A stretch of 64,000 nucleotides of DNA, taken from the NCBI RefSeq assembly GCF_039541915.1, contig NZ_BAABHD010000005.1, positions 1 to 64,000 on the forward strand, in the 5' to 3' direction. The notes beneath the pieces were generated by a model. That model saw only the letters and a list, made by a program, of their open reading frames with translations. It was not told the DNA's origin and ran no database searches. Numbering within the stretch: position 1 is the first letter of the stretch; each line of letters starts with the position of its first letter. The position numbers were made by a program, and so were the translations under genes. The DNA is from Nibrella saemangeumensis. GTDB taxonomy: Bacteria > Bacteroidota > Bacteroidia > Cytophagales > Spirosomataceae. Shown one piece after another: positions 58,850 to 64,000 of the stretch.

Positions 58850-58890
58850 TGTCTTGTTGGTTAGAATAGGGTTGAAAGCGTTTATTTACG

Positions 58891-59619
58891 TTACTTCAGG
58901 TAATTAGCGATCTTGGTCAGATCGGCTTTAATCTGCTCCACGAAGGTATTATACGTCACCTCGTAGGTTTGCCGGTTCTGGTTTATCTTCTGACTCTGTT
59001 CGTCAATCTCCGCGCCGATTTTGCCCAGCCGCTCGTTGTTGGCATTGATCTTGTTCTGGAGTTCCAAAATTTGCTTTGCCAGGTTTTCATTCACCGTCTG
59101 AAGCTGCTTTTGCTCATTTTGCAGCCCACCCACTCGTTCCGCCAGCGCATCATTAACACTCTTTCGAAACGATTCACGATCGGCGTTCAGCGCGCTCAAA
59201 TACTGATTGGCGGTATTGGTCAGTACGCCCACATCGGTTACCCCACCCATCGCTTTAAAGCTCGCCCAGGCGGCCTGGTATTGTTTTTCTTCACCCAACC
59301 CCAGGTTGGATAAGTTGCGGAGCGTTTCGCGGAATTCAAAGTAGTCGGGTCCCTGCGGGTTGGTTTTTTCCAGCACGGCGGCAAAGTGTTCAATGAACTT
59401 GGTCTCCGATGACGAAGGCCCACCCGCCGGCGTCTGGTTTACGGCATTGGGCGTACCCGTACCAGGTACGGAGGTACCCGGTAGGGAAGCTCCTGTGGCC
59501 GCTGCCGGCCCCGCTATGACAGGGGCATTAGGTTGCGCCGACGCGGATCCATTATCCGGATCTTCTTTCACAAAAAAGCTCAGAATTTTCCGGCCTATAC
59601 TCTTTTCCTGTTCTGGCAT
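58891..59619 (-). CDS. Soluble coiled-coil protein of unknown function
   Basis: 242 residues. A short basic/hydrophobic start (GRKILSFFVKED) is followed by a low-complexity Ala/Pro/Gly/Thr linker (about 22-72), a compact helical segment (about 73-140: FAAVLEKTNPQGPDYFEFRE) and a C-terminal coiled coil (about 150-235: NEQKQLQTVNENLAKQILEL). No signal peptide. First gene of the three-gene cassette; the coiled coil could pair with the product of the next gene. I do not recognise a named family. Confidence 0.65.
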   Translation of the reverse strand: MPEQEKSIGRKILSFFVKEDPDNGSASAQPNAPVIAGPAAATGASLPGTSVPGTGTPNAVNQTPAGGPSSSETKFIEHFAAVLEKTNPQGPDYFEFRETLRNLSNLGLGEEKQYQAAWASFKAMGGVTDVGVLTNTANQYLSALNADRESFRKSVNDALAERVGGLQNEQKQLQTVNENLAKQILELQNKINANNERLGKIGAEIDEQSQKINQNRQTYEVTYNTFVEQIKADLTKIANYLK

Positions 59620-59780
59620 GGTTAAGAATCGTTGTTTTGATAGGACAATATTACAAGGTAGGGAATAAACCGCATATCGGATTCCGATGAACGGTTACGG
59701 GGCTTGACAATAGTACCAAAACCGGGCCGGATTTTACGCAGTATGGGCAGAAAATCAACAATAGATCAGCTACTTACATA

Positions 59781-59806
59781 AAAAAAGCCGGGTTATGCAC
59801 CCAGCT
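59781..59806 (-). terminator. Intrinsic terminator of aguB
   Basis: On the minus strand AGCTGGGT / ACCCGGCT (one wobble) with loop GCATA is followed by TTTTTTAT. Confidence 0.7.
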
Positions 59807-59840
59807 TATCAGTATAGTCAATCTTAGCCAGCGTACCGGC

Positions 59841-60713
59841 TTACTCATCTATATATCGTTTCGTGATCGGCTGGTAGCTATCGATGCGCCGGTCGCGAAA
59901 GTATGGCCAGGTCGTACGGTATTTATCAGACAACGCCAAATCTACCTCCTGCACGTGGACGACCTCATGGTCGTGCGGAGCCAGGTACAGCAGCGAACCG
60001 AACGGATTGGCTACAAACGAACCGCCCCAGAACTGCTGGTCGGCCTCGCGGCCCACCCGGTTCACGGCCACCACGTGTACGCCGTTGGCGATGGCGTGCG
60101 ACCGCTGAATCATTTGCCAGGCGTTGTACTGCTCGTCATTCTGCGTTGAATCCGGTTCGTTGGTATCCCAGCCGATGGCCGTCGGGTAAAACAGGATTTC
60201 GGCTCCCATCAGCGCGGTAATGCGGGCGGCTTCCGGATACCACTGATCCCAGCAGATCAGCACCCCAATGCGGGCGTATTTGGTATCAAATACCTTGTAC
60301 CCCATATCGCCCGGTGTGAAGTAAAACTTTTCGTAATAGCCCGGATCGTCAGGGATATGCATTTTCCGGTATTTGCCCAGGTAAGTTCCGTCGGCATCCA
60401 GTACGGCGGTGGTATTGTGGTAGAGCCCTTGCGCCCGTTTTTCAAACAACGAGGCAATAATCACCACTCCACACTCGCGGGCAACGTCCGACAGGCGGTC
60501 GGTCGACGGTCCGGGAATGGGTTCGGCCAGCTTAAAGTTGTCGTGGTCTTCTACATCGCAGAAGTAGAGCGAGGTAAACAACTCCTGCAGACAAACGATC
60601 TGGGCACCTTTGGCGGCTGCCTCCCGAACGCCCTTAATAGCCTTTTGCAGGTTGGCTTCCACATCGGCCGTACACGACATCTGCACTAACCCAATATTCA
60701 CTTTTTTTGCCAT
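59841..60713 (-). CDS. aguB: N-carbamoylputrescine amidohydrolase
   Basis: 290 residues, carbon-nitrogen hydrolase (nitrilase) superfamily. Catalytic triad Glu44 (CLQELF), Lys117 (KYRKMHIPDD) and Cys154 (GVLICWDQWYPE) are all present. The family-specific ALMGAEILFYPTAIGW and GGSFVANPFGS stretches match AguB. It hydrolyses N-carbamoylputrescine to putrescine, ammonia and CO2. Together with AguA at 55422 it gives the ADC-independent final steps of putrescine synthesis. It terminates before the three-gene cassette. Confidence 0.93.
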   Translation of the reverse strand: MAKKVNIGLVQMSCTADVEANLQKAIKGVREAAAKGAQIVCLQELFTSLYFCDVEDHDNFKLAEPIPGPSTDRLSDVARECGVVIIASLFEKRAQGLYHNTTAVLDADGTYLGKYRKMHIPDDPGYYEKFYFTPGDMGYKVFDTKYARIGVLICWDQWYPEAARITALMGAEILFYPTAIGWDTNEPDSTQNDEQYNAWQMIQRSHAIANGVHVVAVNRVGREADQQFWGGSFVANPFGSLLYLAPHDHEVVHVQEVDLALSDKYRTTWPYFRDRRIDSYQPITKRYIDE

Positions 60714-60761
60714 AGTCAGAACTCGATAGAATCTACGGATGTGATGGTATGTATCCGTATA

Positions 60762-61760
60762 TTAACCATTTTGCTTCTGTTTTAATTCCTTAATGTCAAA
60801 GTCAAAGGACAGCTCGTTCATGCATTTGAAATGCTTCAGCGGGCACTCGGCATAACCCAGTTTAGAGCACGGGCGGCAGGATAACGCGTTATTTTCCAGA
60901 ATAACGTAGCTCGTCTTGTATGGGTACATACCAAACAAAGGCGTGGTATTCCCCCAGAGCGAATAAATCTTCTTTTTGAGCGCAGCCGCTATATGCATCA
61001 GCCCCGTATCGTGGCTGAACACCACTTTAGACTGCTGCAGCAGCGATGCCGACTGGTTCAGGTTGTACTTGCCGCAGGCGTTGTAGATACGTTGACTACC
61101 CAGCGCCCGCTCGATGGCGTCGCCGTTTTCGGCATCTTCTTTCCCGCCCAGCAACACCACCGGGTAGTTGATCTTGCGGCATAACTCGATCATGCGCGGC
61201 AGGGGTAGCTTTTTGGTATTATGCTGCCCCCCGATGGCATAGGCGACATACCCAGGCTGATGGGTACGCGGCAGCCAGTCCTGCTCAACAATGTCTTTGT
61301 ACGGGATAAAGTAGTCGAGCCCTTTGCCGTCGTTTCTGACGCCCAGCGGCTGCACCGTAGCCATGTACCGGTCCACGATATGAACGTTGGGCAGCGTATT
61401 GATCTTCAGCTGTACATAAAGCCACTTCTCCCAGTTGAGTTTCTCAAAGGTGCAGGCTTTTACCCCCAGCAAACTCAGTTTGATCAGGCGGGTCCGGAGG
61501 TTGTTGTGCAGGTCAATAATGTAATCGTACTTCTCGGCCCGGAGCTGTCCGATCAGCTCATTCAGGCTTTTACCGAGGTAAAACTGCTTGTCGATATACG
61601 GGTTGTCGGCAACGATGGACCGGTACGTTTCTTTGGTGCAGAAATGAACCTCCGCCCCCGGATACTGCTGTTTGAGGCAGCGAATCACGGGCGTCGTCAG
61701 CACAATATCGCCGATGGACGAAAAGCGAAGAATCAGAAACCTGGTGGATGAAGTACGCAT
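60762..61760 (-). CDS. GT9-family (ADP-heptose:LPS heptosyltransferase-like) glycosyltransferase
   Basis: 332 residues. N-terminal Rossmann domain FLILRFSSIGDIVLTTPVIR and YDYIIDLHNNLRTRL; C-terminal domain with VVFSHDTGLMHIAAALKKKI and SLWGNTTP, the ADP-sugar-binding signature of family 9. A Cys cluster (SCRPCSKLGYAECP) near the C-terminus is common in this group. It should add a heptose-like residue to lipopolysaccharide core on the cytoplasmic face. The gene lies 48 bp upstream of aguB on the same strand; no functional link is obvious. Confidence 0.92.
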   Translation of the reverse strand: MRTSSTRFLILRFSSIGDIVLTTPVIRCLKQQYPGAEVHFCTKETYRSIVADNPYIDKQFYLGKSLNELIGQLRAEKYDYIIDLHNNLRTRLIKLSLLGVKACTFEKLNWEKWLYVQLKINTLPNVHIVDRYMATVQPLGVRNDGKGLDYFIPYKDIVEQDWLPRTHQPGYVAYAIGGQHNTKKLPLPRMIELCRKINYPVVLLGGKEDAENGDAIERALGSQRIYNACGKYNLNQSASLLQQSKVVFSHDTGLMHIAAALKKKIYSLWGNTTPLFGMYPYKTSYVILENNALSCRPCSKLGYAECPLKHFKCMNELSFDFDIKELKQKQNG

Positions 61761-61852
61761 TACGGCAAAATTACAACACTCGGTTCAGAGTACCGTAATA
61801 ACGTAAGCGACCGGCCTTTATGTTTCCGGTTCCCTTATTTACCGGCTCAAGG

Positions 61853-62914
61853 CTACTGGAACCACTGAGGTTTGACGGCGGTCCGGTATTCATTGTTCTG
61901 GCAGGGCACACAGGCAGACGGCTGAGGGATATTCGGCGTCCGCTGTATTGGCGGATTGCCGATACCCTGGGTACGCTCCACCGTAAGCGGCACAACCGCA
62001 ATTCCGGCAGCCCCGAAATAACCGAAGACAATCTCGTCGGGGTGGCTGATACAGCGGACATTGCCCCGTACCGATGCCGGAGCGGCATCAAAAAGGCCGC
62101 CGGTATTCTGCGTCAGCTTTTTTACGCTGTTCATAAACTGATACGCTCCCCGGCTGAGCGACTGTTGTTCGATTTCGAGGTAATAGGGAGCAAACGAGGT
62201 AAACGGCACCCGCAGGATAAACTGGCGGCTGATGGCCTGGCCGTTGATACTGGCATCGGAATTGACGTTGATGCAGTCGTAGCATCGCACAATATCCCAG
62301 CAGGGCGAACAGCAGGAAAAATCGGTTATGATCCCGGTTCGGGGATTTTCGATGGACTGACAGACCACAATGGGTTCGTAGTGAGTCCAGATCCAGCGGT
62401 AGTAATCGCCTGGGGCTTCGGGATCTTTTGTGTCGACGTATACATCCCAGCCGCTGATTCTATCGCTGGTCAGGCCGTAAGGGTCCTCCCTGAACTCGGC
62501 ATACACGTTCTGAATCGGCGGAGTGGCTTTGAGCAGCTCCGGCTCCGATTCGTAGCGTTTGCCGTCGCGGGTCTGGATGGTCAGCCTGTATGTGCGCCCG
62601 GCTGTTCCCTTTATACCGCTGACACTGGTCTGATAGGTTCCGCCAACGCCCACTTCCCGCAGCACCTCCTGGTTACCGGCATTATCGCTCAGGGTGACGG
62701 TAGCCCCGATGACCAGCAGATTGACGCTTTTGAACGAATAATCAGCTGTTTGGGTCAGTTTAACCGTATAAGGGCCAGGCTGATCGGTAATGAGCCCTTC
62801 TACCACCAGCGCACTCGGCATGGTCTCGGTTTCCGGCTGATAAGGCGTAACACATGACGATAAGGCCAGCAGGAGACTAAGGAAAGCGGTAAGGGAAGGG
62901 ATTGAGTCGAGCAT
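61853..62914 (-). CDS. DUF4249 domain-containing lipoprotein
   Basis: 353 residues. Lipobox LALSSC (about Cys21). The DUF4249 signature follows: SALVVEGLITDQPGPYTVKL, SFKSVNLLVIGATVTLSDN, GTYQTSVSGIKGTAGRTYRL. A Cys-rich stretch (CCSPCWDIVRCYDCINV) lies near the middle and a second pair near the end (ACVPCQN). DUF4249 proteins occur next to TonB-dependent receptors in Bacteroidota and probably act as outer-membrane partners of them; ligand unknown. It follows such a receptor gene by 21 bp. Confidence 0.9.
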   Translation of the reverse strand: MLDSIPSLTAFLSLLLALSSCVTPYQPETETMPSALVVEGLITDQPGPYTVKLTQTADYSFKSVNLLVIGATVTLSDNAGNQEVLREVGVGGTYQTSVSGIKGTAGRTYRLTIQTRDGKRYESEPELLKATPPIQNVYAEFREDPYGLTSDRISGWDVYVDTKDPEAPGDYYRWIWTHYEPIVVCQSIENPRTGIITDFSCCSPCWDIVRCYDCINVNSDASINGQAISRQFILRVPFTSFAPYYLEIEQQSLSRGAYQFMNSVKKLTQNTGGLFDAAPASVRGNVRCISHPDEIVFGYFGAAGIAVVPLTVERTQGIGNPPIQRTPNIPQPSACVPCQNNEYRTAVKPQWFQ

Positions 62915-62935
62915 AACTAGTGTCGGGCCGGAGGC

Positions 62936-64000
62936 TTAGAATTTAAAATTGTAGGTCAGCGACGGAAACGCGGTGCCGAAGATGGCGAGTTTGGACGCAT
63001 CGGTAAACGAGCGGGAGTTCAGCTTATAAAACACCGAGTAGGCGTTCTTCCGGGCATACACATTATAGACGGAGAAAACCCAACTGCTCTGCCAGCGCTT
63101 CTTCTTAGCCGGGTCCTGCTCAAACTGCATCGAAAAATCGAGCCGGTGGTAGTCGGGAATACGCTGCTGATTGCGGTCAATGTAAATCGGTACAACAACG
63201 CCGTTGACCCGCGCCCGTGCATACGGCTGCGTAATGGGTCGCCCGGTGCTGTAGGTGAAGTTCAGCGAAACATTGAAGCGGGCGCTGGGCCGGTAAACGG
63301 CCGCGATGTTCACCGTGTGGGGTTTATCGAAATTGGCCGGATATACGTTGCCGTTGTTTACCCGCTCCTCCAGATACGGCCCATCAATGGTCAGGAACGT
63401 GCGGGCGTAGGTGTAACTGGCCCAGCCGGTCCAGAACCCTTTGTTTTTCCGCACCATAGTCTCCAGACCGTAAGCCTTTCCCTGCCCTTGTAATAACTCT
63501 GTTTCCGGAAACCGGGTCAGCAGCAGTTGGGCCCCGTCTTTGTAGTCGATGGCATTTTGAATCAGCTTGTAATACACCTCTGCCGACAGCTCGTACATAT
63601 TGGTGGCGGTGTTCCGAAAATAACCCAGGGACCACTGATCGGCGATCTGGGGTTGAATGTACGGATTGCTGAGCGCCCAGCGCGCAGTAGGCAGGGCTGC
63701 CGTGGTGTTGGTAATCTGGTGAATATACTGCCGCAGCCGATTGTAGCCTGCCTTGATGGATTGACCCTCCGCCAGGGTGAACCGCAGGGCCAGCCGGGGC
63801 TCAAAACCGCCGGCGCGGTGGAAGATAGTGCCGGCTGAGTAGGTCTTCACCGACGCTACGGTTTCATCTTCTTTTGGAATACCCTCCTGGTAAGTGCGCA
63901 CCGTGGCCGGTCCCTGGGTCAGCAATTCCGAGTAGCGGAGGCCGGCCAAAACGGAGAAGTTCGCGTTGACGGTCCACTCATCCTGAATATAAGCTGCCAG
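62936..64000 (-). CDS. TonB-dependent receptor (C-terminal part, cut by window end)
   Basis: The frame is open through the right edge: upstream of the first apparent Met it continues with AAYIQDEWTVNANFSVLAGL, so about 354 C-terminal residues are seen. They are barrel strands typical of TonB-dependent receptors of the carboxypeptidase-regulatory-like group: FEPRLALRFTLAEGQSIKAG, NPYIQPQIADQWSLGYFRN, RFNVSLNFTYSTGRPITQPY, YHRLDFSMQF, and the terminal aromatic LTYNFKF. Plug and TonB box lie outside the window. Paired with the DUF4249 lipoprotein gene immediately downstream. Confidence 0.92.
   Translation of the reverse strand: MAAYIQDEWTVNANFSVLAGLRYSELLTQGPATVRTYQEGIPKEDETVASVKTYSAGTIFHRAGGFEPRLALRFTLAEGQSIKAGYNRLRQYIHQITNTTAALPTARWALSNPYIQPQIADQWSLGYFRNTATNMYELSAEVYYKLIQNAIDYKDGAQLLLTRFPETELLQGQGKAYGLETMVRKNKGFWTGWASYTYARTFLTIDGPYLEERVNNGNVYPANFDKPHTVNIAAVYRPSARFNVSLNFTYSTGRPITQPYARARVNGVVVPIYIDRNQQRIPDYHRLDFSMQFEQDPAKKKRWQSSWVFSVYNVYARKNAYSVFYKLNSRSFTDASKLAIFGTAFPSLTYNFKF

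Noticed and set aside
61820..62857. 345-codon plus-strand frame
   Set aside because: Antisense to the DUF4249 lipoprotein gene, which has a lipobox and family signature and fits the receptor operon.

Overview
The window comes from a member of the Bacteroidota, most likely the Cytophagales (Spirosoma/Fibrella/Rudanella-like). The evidence is two SusC/SusD pairs, a type IX secretion type B C-terminal domain, SPII lipoproteins, stand-alone LytTR regulators, an S46 dipeptidyl-peptidase, a DUF4249/TonB-receptor pair, generally poor Shine-Dalgarno sequences and moderately GC-rich DNA. The genus cannot be fixed from the sequence alone.

Layout. 1-350: 5' part of an IS3-type orfA and the IS end, abutting the stop codon of a susD. 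348-5284: a susC/susD pair on the minus strand. 5.3-15 kb: a secreted T9SS protein, a zinc metalloprotease, an OmpA lipoprotein, a SIMPL-domain protein, a TPR protein and a coiled-coil membrane protein. 15-25 kb: sugar phosphate isomerase-like protein, photolyase, response regulator, tRNA-Arg(CCG), two tandem Nudix hydrolases, S46 peptidase, NDH-2 and a MORN/TonB-C-like protein. 25-27.6 kb: a plastic region with hypothetical genes, a decayed toxin-antitoxin module, a deletion scar from a duplicated gene and REP-like palindromes.

27.6-41.3 kb: a GAF protein, a NarL-type response regulator with its histidine kinase, then a polysaccharide utilisation locus (SusC, SusD, IPT-type glycan-binding lipoprotein, SASA esterase, GH26 endo-mannanase). 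This PUL probably imports and breaks down acetylated beta-mannan. 40.8-43.6 kb: two near-identical stand-alone LytTR genes in opposite orientation, sharing 209 bp of perfect identity, flank an unrecognised 425-residue protein. That protein has a His...Asp...Gln-x3-Cys arrangement like clan CE (Ulp1/YopJ) enzymes. This is the most interesting candidate in the window.

43.6-50 kb: DUF1080 lipid/sugar-hydrolase-like protein, an orphan TPR histidine kinase, a [2Fe-2S] thioredoxin-like ferredoxin, a YjjG-type HAD phosphatase and a three-gene SDR/MaoC/FabG cluster for acyl-CoA chemistry. 50-55 kb: MoxR ATPase and two SurA/PpiC-type periplasmic foldases. 55-61 kb: the two agmatine-to-putrescine enzymes, AguA and AguB, separated by a three-gene cassette of unknown function (soluble coiled coil, two-TM coiled coil, membrane-anchored Ppx/GppA-like ASKHA protein). 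60.7-64 kb: a GT9 glycosyltransferase, a DUF4249 lipoprotein and a TonB-dependent receptor cut by the window edge.

Intergenic spaces are rich in perfect hairpins. Some are ordinary terminators; others are word-repeat palindromes that occur in more than one copy.
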